A stretch of DNA of 64,000 nucleotides, taken from positions 136,519-200,518 of the forward strand of contig JBMDXQ010000024.1 in assembly GCA_048594975.1 (NCBI GenBank), read 5' to 3'. The position numbers were made by a program, and so were the translations under genes. This document shows, piece after piece, positions 27,090-35,897 of the stretch. The notes beneath the pieces were generated by a model. That model saw only the letters and a list, made by a program, of their open reading frames with translations. It did no database searches and was not told the DNA's origin. The DNA is from JBMDXB01 sp048594975 (lineage in GTDB: Bacteria > Acidobacteriota > Vicinamibacteria > Vicinamibacterales > 2-12-FULL-66-21). Each line of letters starts with the position of its first letter. The stretch's first letter is position 1.

Positions 27090-27673
27090 CGCCGCTCCGC
27101 GAGGCAACGAAGAGCCGGGGCCCGTCGCAGGCCACGGAGATCAATCTACTGAAAGGCCACCGAGCCACTAGTCTGCGGGAAGTGCCCGCGACGACCGCGG
27201 CACAATCCGGCTAGCCGACCGTGATCTTCGGGCCGGCGCCGGGTGCGCCCCATCGTCTGGCCACACGCACGAGCGCAGCAAGGATGAACTTCAACGTCGC
27301 TCGCATCGTCCTCATCGCGCCTCCAGACCGGCTCGAGCGACTCGCTGGCGCCGCACGCCCCCGGCCCATGCTGACGCCGTCGAGCCGGCCACGACCGTTG
27401 CGGTCATCGCCGGCTGCCCCAGAGGCTCGAGACTCCTCATCCATCGGCGGCATGCCCTGCATCCTCTCCCCGTCGATCGCGGCGACAAGGTGGCTCGCCA
27501 CCTTTTAACGACTGCAGTCGCGGCTCGCGCACGAAACGGCCCAGCGGGACCACCCCAAGAATACCCGGATCCGCGCGGGTCGGCGCGGGTCATGGTTGCC
27601 TGGCCGCAATCTCACGCTTGATCAGCGTTTCCACACGACTTCGAGGCCGCGTGGCCGGTAGAGTAGCGGGGCA
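27090..27673. other. Intergenic region with no confident gene
   Basis: Almost 600 bp. A leftward frame starting at 27315 could encode a 34-aa peptide with a short hydrophobic stretch (LKFILAALVRVA), but there is no other support. No clear terminator or repeat is seen. Confidence 0.4.
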
Positions 27674-28297
27674 ATGGAGGTCACCGTGTTTCATCATCGG
27701 TGCCGGGCGGCGCTGGCCGCCCTCGCGATCTCGGCGTTTGTCGTCCCCGCCTCGGCGCAGGAACGGCCGGCGGGAACTGTCGTCGTCGGCTACGCGGCAC
27801 TGAAGGACACCGATATCGACGGCCTCTTCGCCACCGGCTGGGTCGCGGACATCAGCGGACGGGTCTCGCGATCGATCGACCTCGTCGGCGAAGTCGGCGG
27901 CAGCTACAAGTCAATCGCCGTGCCCGACGCCGGGTTCGACACGCAGATACGCATCCACACGTTCGCGGGAGGCCCTCGCTGGGTCATGAGGCCGGCTGCC
28001 AAGGTGACCGCGTACGTGCAGGGCCTGGCCGGGGGCGCGCGCCTGTCTGTCGGCATCTCGGATTGCGGATTACTGCCGGAGGCGATCTGCTCGGCGGCGC
28101 GCGACTTCGGCGAAGCGCGCACGTTCGTCGCGATTCAACCAGGCGGCGGCGTGGACGTCGCCATCGCCGGACGTGTCGGCCTCCGCCTCGCCGGAGACTA
28201 CCGCGCCATCTTCGTGACCGATGACGACCTCGGCGACGACACCGTGCTCCACGAGTTCCGGTTCGCCGCCGGCATCGTCTTGGGGTTCGGCCGATAG
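27674..28297 (+). CDS. Outer-membrane beta-barrel protein
   Basis: A 207-aa protein with a signal peptide (cleavage after PASA, then QERPAGTVVVGYAAL). Alternating hydrophobic strands (GWVADISGRVSRSIDLVGEV, HTFAGGPRWVMRP, TAYVQGLAGGARLS) suggest a small 8-stranded barrel of the OmpA/Opa-like kind. A Cys pair (ISDCGLLPEAICS) may form a loop disulfide. Converges with the TonB receptor 8 bp away. Role unknown. Confidence 0.75.
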   Translation: MEVTVFHHRCRAALAALAISAFVVPASAQERPAGTVVVGYAALKDTDIDGLFATGWVADISGRVSRSIDLVGEVGGSYKSIAVPDAGFDTQIRIHTFAGGPRWVMRPAAKVTAYVQGLAGGARLSVGISDCGLLPEAICSAARDFGEARTFVAIQPGGGVDVAIAGRVGLRLAGDYRAIFVTDDDLGDDTVLHEFRFAAGIVLGFGR

Positions 28298-28305
28298 CCG
28301 CTGGT

Positions 28306-30540
28306 TCAGAACCTGAGCGAGTAGACCAGCTTGAAGTTCCGGCCCATCTCCGGCACGAAATCCTTGATGAGCGACAGGTGGTTCCGATAGAGCTCGTCGG
28401 TCGCGTTGTCCAGGCGCGCCGTGACGGTGTTGACGACGCGGTCGGTGCCGAAGGAGTAGGACGCGAACAGCTTCAGCAGGTTGTAGCCATCGGTGGGTGT
28501 CTCCTCGCCGAAGACGCGGTCCTGCTTTGCCGTCGTGGTCGCCTGCACGCCGGTCTGGAACGCATTGCGCCGGTACATCAGGCCGCCGCGGAACCGCAAC
28601 GGCGGAATCCTGGGCAGAGGCTCGTTGGTGCTGCGCAGCGTCCCGTGTACGTAGTCGAGGCCGAGCTCCACGCCAAAGCCGTTATCCAGCTCGACGTGCG
28701 CCTGCGCCTCCACGCCCTGCACCACGCTGTCGGCGGCGATGAACTCGATCACGGGCAGTGCCTCGCTGTGACCATCCGCGTCGGCGTGGATCTCGTGCCC
28801 GAACCGTCGGTCGAATTCTTCTTCGCTGATCGGGTTGCGGAAGATGTAATCGTCGATGCGGTTCCGGAAGTAGGTCACCTCTCCGTGGACCAGGCGGGCG
28901 CGCCACCGCACCGACGCGTCGAACCCGAGCGCCTTCTCCGATTCGAGCGCGGAGTTGCCGATCTCGAAGGCGAAGTTCCCGATGTGCGGCCCGAAGAAGT
29001 ACAGCTCCTCGAGCGCCGGGTTGCGGGCGGCGCGCGCGACGCTGAACGCGATCGTGACCTGCTCATTGGCGGCGGCGGGCCGCAGCAGCAGGCCCAGCGA
29101 ACCTGACACGTCCGTGAACTCGCGCGCCGGCAGACCTTCCTCAGGGCGGAACGACGCGTGGTTCACGCGGCCGCCGAACTGCAGCGTCACGTGCGGCCAC
29201 TCCAGTTCCTCGTAGACGAACGCGGCCGCGCCGCGCTCCCGGACGGGCGGCGAGAGCGCCTCCTCGCCGGTGGCCGCGAACTGCCGGTCAAGGAACCACC
29301 CACCGATCGTGCCGGAGAGGCGGCCGGCAGCGCGGTGCTTCAGGTGGATGTCCGCTTCGCTGGTGTCGTTGCTGAACCGCGTGCCGGCCTCGTCGCCCTC
29401 GAACTCGGTGTGACGGTAGCGGCGGGACGCAAAGCTGGCGCGAAAGCCGTCGAGAAAACCGCCGAGACCGTTGGCGGCAGCCTTGATGCCGACCATGTGA
29501 CGCGTGGGCGTCAGCTGGATCCGCCCCTCCTCCACGAACGGCACACCGTATTCCGTATCGTCGTAGCCGTAGCTGGCGCCGATGAACCCCTTTTCGGCGG
29601 TCCACGCCGCCCCGATATTGGCAAATGCGCCGCGCGACTGGCTGTTCTCGATGACACCGTCGGGCGACCGCACGTCGTCCGTTCGCCGCCCGCTGGCGCC
29701 GAGATTCACGGCCAACCGCCCGTTTCCCCAGCGCACGTCCGCGGATGGCGCCACTTCGCGTGCCGCCGACCCGAGGTCGATCGTCACACCGCCGTGGGTA
29801 CCTTCCACCTTCGTGGTGGGAATCGTCTCGCTGATCACGTTCACCAGACCGCCGATCGCACTGGCGCCGTACAACAGCGTGGCCGGGCCGCGCACGACCT
29901 CGATTCGCGACGCGGAGGTGGGATTCACCGCCACCCCGTGGTCTCCCGACTGGCTCGAGAGATCGCCGACGCGCTGCCCGTCCTCGAGGATGAGCACGCG
30001 GTCGCCGTCGAGGCCACGGATCACGGGCCGCGAGGGCCCCGGCCCGAACGACCGTTCGGCCACGCCCGGCTCGGCCTGGAGCGTGGCGCCGAGCGTTCCC
30101 TGGAGCTGGCGGGCGAGGTCGTGCCCGAGCAACGTTGAGGTCGGCTGATACGACTCGAACGGGTCGCGTGCGTCGGGACTCACCGACACGACCTCGGTGT
30201 AGTGCACCCCCGGAGCGAGCAGGACGTCCAGGGGCGCGGGCGGCCCGGTCCCGATCCTGACCTCGGGCCGGAGCGGCACGAACCCCGGGTGGGTGATGAG
30301 CAGGTGATGAAGACCCGCGGGCACGGCGGCAATCGAGAAGCGGCCGTCGCTGTCGGTCACCGCCACCAGCGAAGTCCCTTCCACCGTGATCGCGACCTCG
30401 GCCATCGGCTTCAGCGTCTGCGCGTGGCGGACCTGGCCCGTGATCGTCTGTTGCGCCTGCGCCGCGTGTGCACCGAACACCAGCAGCGCCCCGGCGGCCG
30501 CCGCCCGCCGCATGAGCGCGAATGTTGAAACCATCGCCAC
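28306..30540 (-). CDS. TonB-dependent receptor, ZnuD-like
   Basis: Outer-membrane receptor of 744 aa. Signal peptide to AQA, a carboxypeptidase-like domain (ITGQVRHAQTLKPMAEVAI), then plug and barrel. The plug block SQSGDHGVAVNPTSASRIEVVRGPATLLYGASAIGGLVNVI matches zinc-piracy receptors of the ZnuD type, and the C terminus ends in LVYSLRF. Downstream loops carry His/Asp-rich bits (HEIHADADGHSE). Zinc or another transition metal is the likely cargo; this is inferred from family resemblance. A Cys/His-containing secreted protein lies upstream on the same strand. Confidence 0.87.
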   Translation of the reverse strand: MAMVSTFALMRRAAAAGALLVFGAHAAQAQQTITGQVRHAQTLKPMAEVAITVEGTSLVAVTDSDGRFSIAAVPAGLHHLLITHPGFVPLRPEVRIGTGPPAPLDVLLAPGVHYTEVVSVSPDARDPFESYQPTSTLLGHDLARQLQGTLGATLQAEPGVAERSFGPGPSRPVIRGLDGDRVLILEDGQRVGDLSSQSGDHGVAVNPTSASRIEVVRGPATLLYGASAIGGLVNVISETIPTTKVEGTHGGVTIDLGSAAREVAPSADVRWGNGRLAVNLGASGRRTDDVRSPDGVIENSQSRGAFANIGAAWTAEKGFIGASYGYDDTEYGVPFVEEGRIQLTPTRHMVGIKAAANGLGGFLDGFRASFASRRYRHTEFEGDEAGTRFSNDTSEADIHLKHRAAGRLSGTIGGWFLDRQFAATGEEALSPPVRERGAAAFVYEELEWPHVTLQFGGRVNHASFRPEEGLPAREFTDVSGSLGLLLRPAAANEQVTIAFSVARAARNPALEELYFFGPHIGNFAFEIGNSALESEKALGFDASVRWRARLVHGEVTYFRNRIDDYIFRNPISEEEFDRRFGHEIHADADGHSEALPVIEFIAADSVVQGVEAQAHVELDNGFGVELGLDYVHGTLRSTNEPLPRIPPLRFRGGLMYRRNAFQTGVQATTTAKQDRVFGEETPTDGYNLLKLFASYSFGTDRVVNTVTARLDNATDELYRNHLSLIKDFVPEMGRNFKLVYSLRF

Positions 30541-30633
30541 TCCTTCGAGGATACGTAATCCGGTGTGATCGGTGCGGGCCGCCCCTCATCGGGCGGGCAC
30601 CTGAGCGCCGACTGTTCGTTGCTGTGGCTCCGG

Positions 30634-30978
30634 TTACCGGGCCGACGGAGGTGCGCGGGCGGGACCGCGATCAAGGAGTGGTGCGCGGTGCGCGGCAGGC
30701 TGCCGAACCTCGACACGTGCGCCTGGCGCGAGCGCCACCGACGGCGGAGGGACGCCCGCCGACGGCGATCGGAGCGAGCGCGTCCAATGGCAGACGAGGC
30801 AGTGATCGGCAGCATCGTCCGGCGTATTCCCGAAGGCGGCCAGGTCGTCGGCGGGCGCGCTGCCCGCCACGCACGCGACGTCGTCCTTCCCCGAGTGCGG
30901 GAAGCCAGCGGGTGCCGCCACCAGCAGGAGACACGCGATCGACCGCGCGAACCGCCGGAACAGGGAGAGCCGGACCAT
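30634..30978 (-). CDS. Small secreted Cys/His protein
   Basis: A 114-aa protein with a signal peptide (ARSIACLLLVAAPAGFPHSG), one Cys in DDVACVAG, and a CLVCHW motif preceded by Asp-His (DDAADHCLVCHWTRSL). The C-terminal part is low complexity. It resembles short periplasmic proteins found upstream of metal receptors. Same strand as the ZnuD-like receptor, 93 bp ahead, so probably co-transcribed. Metal binding inferred. Confidence 0.65.
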   Translation of the reverse strand: MVRLSLFRRFARSIACLLLVAAPAGFPHSGKDDVACVAGSAPADDLAAFGNTPDDAADHCLVCHWTRSLRSPSAGVPPPSVALAPGARVEVRQPAAHRAPLLDRGPARAPPSAR

Positions 30979-31044
30979 CCGATCAGAAGGGTAGCACGGA
31001 CCTCGGCGAAGGCGCCAAAACCGGCCCGGCTATACTCTCGGGCG

Positions 31045-31683
31045 ATGTTCCCGGTCGCCGACGTGATCCCCTCGCGTTCGAGGCCTTACGTCACGATCGG
31101 CCTTATCGGCGTGAATACCGCCGCCTTCGTCGTCGAACTGCTGCTCGATGATGCGCTGCCCGGGGCCATCTTCACGTTTGGCCTGGTGCCGGCGGCCTTC
31201 TCGTGGCCCGACATCCTGTCGAGCATGTTCCTGCACGCGGGATGGCTGCCCTTCCTCGGCAATATGCTCTATCTCTGGATCTTCGGCGACAACGTCGAGG
31301 ACCGGATCGGCCGGCTGCGCTACCTGATGTTCTACCTCGCCTGCGGCACCGCGGCGGCGCTGGGGCACGTGGCGTTCGAGCCGAGGTCGGTGACGCCGGC
31401 GATCGGCGCCAGCGGAGCGATATCGGGGGTGATGGGCGCGTACTTCCTGATGTACCCGCGCTCGCGAGTGCTGACGGCCGTCTTCCCGATCGTCTTCCTG
31501 GACCTGATCGAAGTGCCGGCGGTGTTCTTCCTCGGCGCCTGGTTGCTGCTACAGCTGTTCAGCGGGGTCGGATCGATCGGCGCCTACGCGGAGGGCGGCG
31601 TCGCGATCTGGGCGCACGTGATCGGGTTCGCCACGGGTGCGCTCGGTGGGTGGATGTGGCGCGGCCGCGTGACCTATCCCTGA
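31045..31683 (+). CDS. Rhomboid intramembrane serine protease
   Basis: Six-helix membrane protease of 212 aa. The catalytic Ser lies in GASGAISGVMGAYFL, and the catalytic His in WAHVIGFATGALGG. The loop-1/helix-2 region is MFLHAGWLPFLGNMLYLWIFGDNVED with the oxyanion Asn. TATACT (31031-31036) ends 8 bases before the ATG at 31045. Substrate unknown. Confidence 0.9.
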   Translation: MFPVADVIPSRSRPYVTIGLIGVNTAAFVVELLLDDALPGAIFTFGLVPAAFSWPDILSSMFLHAGWLPFLGNMLYLWIFGDNVEDRIGRLRYLMFYLACGTAAALGHVAFEPRSVTPAIGASGAISGVMGAYFLMYPRSRVLTAVFPIVFLDLIEVPAVFFLGAWLLLQLFSGVGSIGAYAEGGVAIWAHVIGFATGALGGWMWRGRVTYP

Positions 31684-31694
31684 AGGGAAAAGGA

Positions 31695-31718
31695 GGACAC
31701 TCGACTGGTCGAGTGTCC
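31695..31718. terminator. Bidirectional terminator between rhomboid and DUF2911 genes
   Basis: A perfect inverted repeat GGACACTCGA - CTGG - TCGAGTGTCC lies between convergent genes. It is flanked by AAAAGGA on the left and CCGTTTCG on the right, which is consistent with a terminator in both directions. Confidence 0.8.
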
Positions 31719-31726
31719 CCGTTTCG

Positions 31727-32278
31727 CTAGCCGACGGTGAACGGAGCGGTGGCCCTGACACTACCCCACTCGATTCGGAGCGTTCCGCCCTGGGTTGTGT
31801 CATGGACAGAGATCGTCAGCTGCTCCACCGGTGCTCCCGTCTTCTCTACTTTCATCGGCGTGCGCCCGATCTCGAGCGATGCGTTGTAGGGAATGCCCCA
31901 CTGGCCAGGCTTGGCGAGCTTGCCGAAGATGAGCTGCCATTCTCCTTCTCCGGCCTGAGTGTTGATTGTATAGGTTCCAGGTTCGAGGCTGAGCGTCCCG
32001 AACTTGAGCGCCTTGTCCGTCGTGATCGTCGTCGCCTCGTCCGCGCCGGTGCGCCACGGTTTGCCCGGATACGGATCGATGTCCTTACCCGGTGTGCGTC
32101 CCTTGAGTGAGGGACGGCCGTACTCGATGGCGATGTTGGCCCCGTCAATCGTCCATTCGGACTTGACATGGGGGCTGCCCTTCTTCCCGGGATGGACTTC
32201 CGTGGTCTTCTGTCCCGCTCCGGCCACGACCAGAGCGCCGGCCGCGACGAACGCCGCTGCCGCGAGTGCCTTGCGCAT
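31727..32278 (-). CDS. DUF2911 secreted protein
   Basis: A 183-aa protein with a signal peptide (MRKALAAAAFVAAGALVVAG). The family core is IAIEYGRPSLKGRTPGKDI, GKPWRTGADEATTITTDKAL and LEPGTYTINT, then GKPGQWG-like and TISVHDTTQGGTLRIEWG. DUF2911 proteins are abundant in Acidobacteria and Bacteroidetes; function unknown, probably a periplasmic beta-sandwich. AAGGAGG precedes the ATG. Confidence 0.87.
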   Translation of the reverse strand: MRKALAAAAFVAAGALVVAGAGQKTTEVHPGKKGSPHVKSEWTIDGANIAIEYGRPSLKGRTPGKDIDPYPGKPWRTGADEATTITTDKALKFGTLSLEPGTYTINTQAGEGEWQLIFGKLAKPGQWGIPYNASLEIGRTPMKVEKTGAPVEQLTISVHDTTQGGTLRIEWGSVRATAPFTVG

Positions 32279-32362
32279 GGCTGAGTCCTCCTTGAATTCC
32301 AGAACCGGAAGAGCATATCAGCGGTCGCGGCACGCCGTCGATGGCAGACGAGCCAGGCGCGA

Positions 32363-32554
32363 TCAGCGGCGGGCGGGGACGTCGCGATTCTCGCGATCGC
32401 GGCGGCACGCCGGGCACAGCGCCTCGCCGCTGTCAATGAAGAGGTGACGACGGCAGAACAGCCGGCTGCAGCCGGAGCAGACGCGCCAGTGGTGGCCGCC
32501 CAGCGCGGCACCGCACTCGGCGCACCGGAACTGCCGCGGGGCGTCGTCGGTCAT
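32363..32554 (-). CDS. Small zinc-finger protein
   Basis: A 63-aa protein consisting mainly of zinc ligands: CAECGAAL, HHWRVCSGCSRLFCRRHLF and CPACRRD, enough for two zinc sites of a B-box or ribbon type. It lies 12 bp behind the caspase-like gene on the same strand and looks like the last gene of the MoxR operon. Function unknown. Confidence 0.72.
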   Translation of the reverse strand: MTDDAPRQFRCAECGAALGGHHWRVCSGCSRLFCRRHLFIDSGEALCPACRRDRENRDVPARR

Positions 32555-32566
32555 CCCGGAGCCGCC

Positions 32567-33583
32567 CTATGAGCCGCCGGCGCGCTTGCGGACCTCGTGG
32601 GAGACCTGCGCCAGCTCGATCATCAACTTCTCGAACTCCCGCGCGTAATCGGCCGCCGGCATGAACGTGCGCCGGATACGGAGTTCCTCGACCGTCGATT
32701 CGAGCGCGCTCTTCCGCTGCAGCAGCCGGACCAGGTCGGGGTCGGTCGGCGGCGTGTCCGCGGCCGCCTCGTCCAGGTAGATGCGGCTGGCCATCGCGCC
32801 GTCGTCGCCCGGATCGATCGCGTCCTTGCCGACGCCGTCGCCGTTGTCGTCGAGGAGCGGCCGCTCGGTCGCCAGCTGCCCGCGCTGCTGGTAGTGGCGG
32901 CGCACGCCGGCGGCGGCAGCCGTGAAGGCTTCCCACATCGAGATGCGCCGGTTCTTGTCGACGTCCGACGCCTCCTGCTGGAACGCCTTGATGAAGTACT
33001 CCGGGAACACGGTGTCGAACCGCTGCGCGGCCGAATCGGTGGCGGTCATGACGACGCGGCGCGGCCCGGCCAGCCGCTCGAGGAAGGGAAAGCTCGCCGA
33101 GGTGGTGTTCACGAGTACGACCCGCCCGCGGATCCGCGCGACCAGCTCGGCCCAGGCTGCCGATTCGAGGTCGGGACCGACCAGGTTGAACTTGGCGTCG
33201 ACGCCGTCGAACGTCCCGTGCCCGATCAAGACGACGAGCAGCAGCCCGTCCGGGCCTACGGCCTGCTGCAAGGCGGTCATCGCCTTGCGCACGTTGGCCG
33301 CCGTCGCGGACGCGTCGTCTGCCTGCGTGTCGGAGAGGACGGTGATGTTGGCGGCGTCGATCTTCATCTGCGTCCCCAGCACCGCGGAGAGCTCCGCCGT
33401 CCACTTGCCGTATTGCTGCGCGTAGCTCTGCCCACCGCTCGCGCCGGCGACGATCAGCGCGTACCGCTGCTGTGCGCCCGCGCTGGCAACCGTCACGAAC
33501 AGCAACCCGATCGCCAGCGCGAGGCTGTTCAACGCCGTTCCCGCGCCGCGCACCTGCCGGCCAGCGGCCTTCACGAGGCGCAC
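32567..33583 (-). CDS. Caspase-like fold protein, probable pseudoenzyme
   Basis: A 338-aa secreted or anchored protein. The GTG at 33583 is chosen because AGGAGG precedes it and a signal-like helix follows (LALAIGLLFVTVASAGAQ). The core has the His motif VLIGHGTFDG of the caspase/legumain fold. The position normally holding the catalytic Cys reads VLVNTTSASFPFL, with no Cys. A calcium-loop-like DVDKNRRISMWEAF and DDNGDG follow, then a helical tail. It may bind rather than cleave. Member of the operon from 46417. Confidence 0.72.
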   Translation of the reverse strand: MRLVKAAGRQVRGAGTALNSLALAIGLLFVTVASAGAQQRYALIVAGASGGQSYAQQYGKWTAELSAVLGTQMKIDAANITVLSDTQADDASATAANVRKAMTALQQAVGPDGLLLVVLIGHGTFDGVDAKFNLVGPDLESAAWAELVARIRGRVVLVNTTSASFPFLERLAGPRRVVMTATDSAAQRFDTVFPEYFIKAFQQEASDVDKNRRISMWEAFTAAAAGVRRHYQQRGQLATERPLLDDNGDGVGKDAIDPGDDGAMASRIYLDEAAADTPPTDPDLVRLLQRKSALESTVEELRIRRTFMPAADYAREFEKLMIELAQVSHEVRKRAGGS

Positions 33584-33600
33584 GCGTTCCGCCCCCTCCT

Positions 33601-33686
33601 GCGCCCTGCACCATGCACCCGCACCGGGCCCTTGCACGTGCAGCGGCACGCTGCACCGGCACCCTGCACCCCTGCACCTGCACCGT
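33601..33686. repeat. Degenerate TGCACC hexamer repeat
   Basis: About eight imperfect copies of TGCACC or GCACC fill the gap between the caspase-like and VWA genes. No coding function seen. The array lies directly upstream of the ribosome site of the caspase-like gene. Confidence 0.65.
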
Positions 33687-35897
33687 TCACCGAAGCCCCC
33701 ACCTCCGCCTGACCACCCACTCGACCCCGAGCAGAAGGACGATGGCGGCGAAGGACCAGGCGTTGTGCCACAGATCCCGGCGCAGCGACAGCATCGCCGT
33801 CGGAGCGCGCGCGCGCAGCGCGTCGCCGAGCGCCCCGACCTCGTCTTCCGCGATTACGCGTCCGCCGGTGGCCGCGGCGAGCCGCTGCAGCAGTGCGAGA
33901 TTGAGGCGTGGATCGGTCATTTCCAGATCGGCGCCGCCGACGAGGAGCGCCGCGCCGGACGTGCCGAGGAGCGCTCCGCCGCGCCTCGCCTCGGCGGTGA
34001 CCCGGTAGACGCCCGGCTGCTCCGGGCGGAACGAGGCGGTAAACGTGCCCGTGCCCGCGCCGGACGGGGCGGCGGCGGCGAGCTGCTCGAGCCTGCCGTC
34101 CGGCATCGAGACGCGCACCGCGACCGCCACGTCGCGCTGCAGCTCGAAAGCGTCGTTGCGCGCGGCGACCCGCAGCGTCAGCGTATCGCCCGCCGCGGCG
34201 CCCGCCGGCACGATCACGTGGACGGCGTCGGTGGCGGGCAGCGAGAGCCAGCGGATCGCCTGCCGCCAGAAGCGGTCGTAGGAGCGATCGCTCGACGGCA
34301 GCATCATCCGCCATCGCCACGCCGCCTCGCCGGTGAACACCATGGCACGGCCTTCGCCGAATCGCTGCACGGCGACGAGGGCGCGGGGCGCGCCGCCCGG
34401 TCCGCTGGTGGCGGCGAGCACCGTCGCCCCGGGGCGCGGTCCGCCGAGCGGCGCCGTCGACGCCAGCGCCGGGGTGTCGTCCCAGCGCCGGCGCGTCTCC
34501 TCGGCCGTGAGCCCGAGCTGCATGACCGGATGCGACTCGCCGGCGGCCGTCAGCGCGACGCGATTCGCGCCTCGCCCCGCCGCGGCGACCACGCCGCCGT
34601 CGCGCGCCGCCACCGCCAGCGGCAGCACGTCTGCGATCGGCGTGTCGGAGAGCCGCGCGCTCACGAACGATCGAGCACCGAGCACCAGCAGGCCGCCGCC
34701 GCGCTCGCCGACGAACGCCCGGATGGCGTCGAGCTGGCCGCGCGAGAGCTCGCCCGGCTCGACGTTGGCGAGCACGATGGCGTCGTAGGCGAACAGCTGC
34801 TCGGTGCGCTGCGGAAACCCGTCGCGCAGCGCGTCGCTGCGCGACCGGGCCGCCTGGATGTAGAAGGTGTCCTGGCCCTGCTCGTTCTTGCCCTTGCGCA
34901 CGACGGAGTCGACCTCGATCTGCAGATCGGCGGCGAGGGCGCGCTTGAGAAAGCTGTGCTCGAAGCCGGGCGCTCCTTCGACGAGCAGAATCCGCCGCCC
35001 CCGCGCCGGCGGCTGCACCAGGACGCTGCGCGCGTTGTTCTCCGGCACGAGCTCGCCGGCCGCAGCCGGGATCTCGACCGTGTAGACGGCGGGCCCGCCC
35101 GAGGGCGGCGCGACGTGGAAGATCTCGCGCACCGGCGTGCCGTCCCCCGCCGGCGCTGCCCGCCGCACCTCGATCGGGCGCCCGTTCTCGAGCAGCCGCA
35201 GCTCGATCGGCGCCGTCCCGCTGCCGTGGCTCACTGCCGAGACCGCGAGATCGATCTGCGAGTCGTCGAGGACGGCTTCCGCGGCGGTGACGCTCAGGAC
35301 CTCGCGGTCTCGCCCGACGGTGCCCGAGCCAACGCCGATCGGGTAGACGGAGACCGCGACATCGGATGACGTGATCTGTGAGGCCGCGCCGCTGGTGTCG
35401 CCGCCGTCGGAGATCACCACCACGCCGGCGAGCGGGCGGCCGCGGTAGCGTGCCTGCACCGCCGTCAGCGCTCCCGCCAGGTCGCTGCGCCTCGCGGCGG
35501 CAGCAAGCTCGCCGGGGCCAGCGGGCGCCAGGCCGTCGCCGAACGCGAGCACCTCCACCTTGAACCGCGGCCCGAGCACCGGCAGCAGGGTACGCGTCAC
35601 GATCTCGCGCGCGTGATCGATGCGCCGCTGACCGCCCGCGTCGTCGATGCTCATGCTGCGGGACGTGTCGACCAGCACCGGCACGACGACCTCGCGCGTG
35701 TCCATGGTGTCGAGCCGCGCCACCGGCCGCATCAGCAGGACGGCGAGCAGCAGCAGCGTGAGGAACCGGAGGGCCATGAGGACGCCGCGCCGAAGCGAGG
35801 ATACGCGCAGCCGCCGATACGCGACGAAGGCCAGTGCCGCCGTTCCGGCGATCAGCACCACGACCAGCCACGGCGGCAGCGGGTTGGCGAACGTCAC
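33687..35897 (-). CDS. VWA / glutamine-amidotransferase-like membrane protein
   Basis: A 736-aa protein. Two N-terminal membrane helices (LVVVLIAGTAALAFVA, LMALRFLTLLLLAVLLM) precede a VWA domain with MIDAS VLVDTSRSMS. A GATase1-like domain follows (LLVEGAPGFEHSFLKRAL, YDAIVLANVEPGELS, GGLLVLGARS), then beta-sandwich regions and a C-terminal helix. This layout is common in MoxR/Bat clusters. Its start overlaps the stop of the DUF4175 gene. Role unknown, presumed part of a cell-envelope complex. Confidence 0.82.
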   Translation of the reverse strand: MTFANPLPPWLVVVLIAGTAALAFVAYRRLRVSSLRRGVLMALRFLTLLLLAVLLMRPVARLDTMDTREVVVPVLVDTSRSMSIDDAGGQRRIDHAREIVTRTLLPVLGPRFKVEVLAFGDGLAPAGPGELAAAARRSDLAGALTAVQARYRGRPLAGVVVISDGGDTSGAASQITSSDVAVSVYPIGVGSGTVGRDREVLSVTAAEAVLDDSQIDLAVSAVSHGSGTAPIELRLLENGRPIEVRRAAPAGDGTPVREIFHVAPPSGGPAVYTVEIPAAAGELVPENNARSVLVQPPARGRRILLVEGAPGFEHSFLKRALAADLQIEVDSVVRKGKNEQGQDTFYIQAARSRSDALRDGFPQRTEQLFAYDAIVLANVEPGELSRGQLDAIRAFVGERGGGLLVLGARSFVSARLSDTPIADVLPLAVAARDGGVVAAAGRGANRVALTAAGESHPVMQLGLTAEETRRRWDDTPALASTAPLGGPRPGATVLAATSGPGGAPRALVAVQRFGEGRAMVFTGEAAWRWRMMLPSSDRSYDRFWRQAIRWLSLPATDAVHVIVPAGAAAGDTLTLRVAARNDAFELQRDVAVAVRVSMPDGRLEQLAAAAPSGAGTGTFTASFRPEQPGVYRVTAEARRGGALLGTSGAALLVGGADLEMTDPRLNLALLQRLAAATGGRVIAEDEVGALGDALRARAPTAMLSLRRDLWHNAWSFAAIVLLLGVEWVVRRRWGLR

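Noticed and set aside
27211..27501. Leftward frame of 96 codons
   Set aside because: Low complexity, no ribosome site or family; only a 34-aa C-terminal part looks remotely protein-like.
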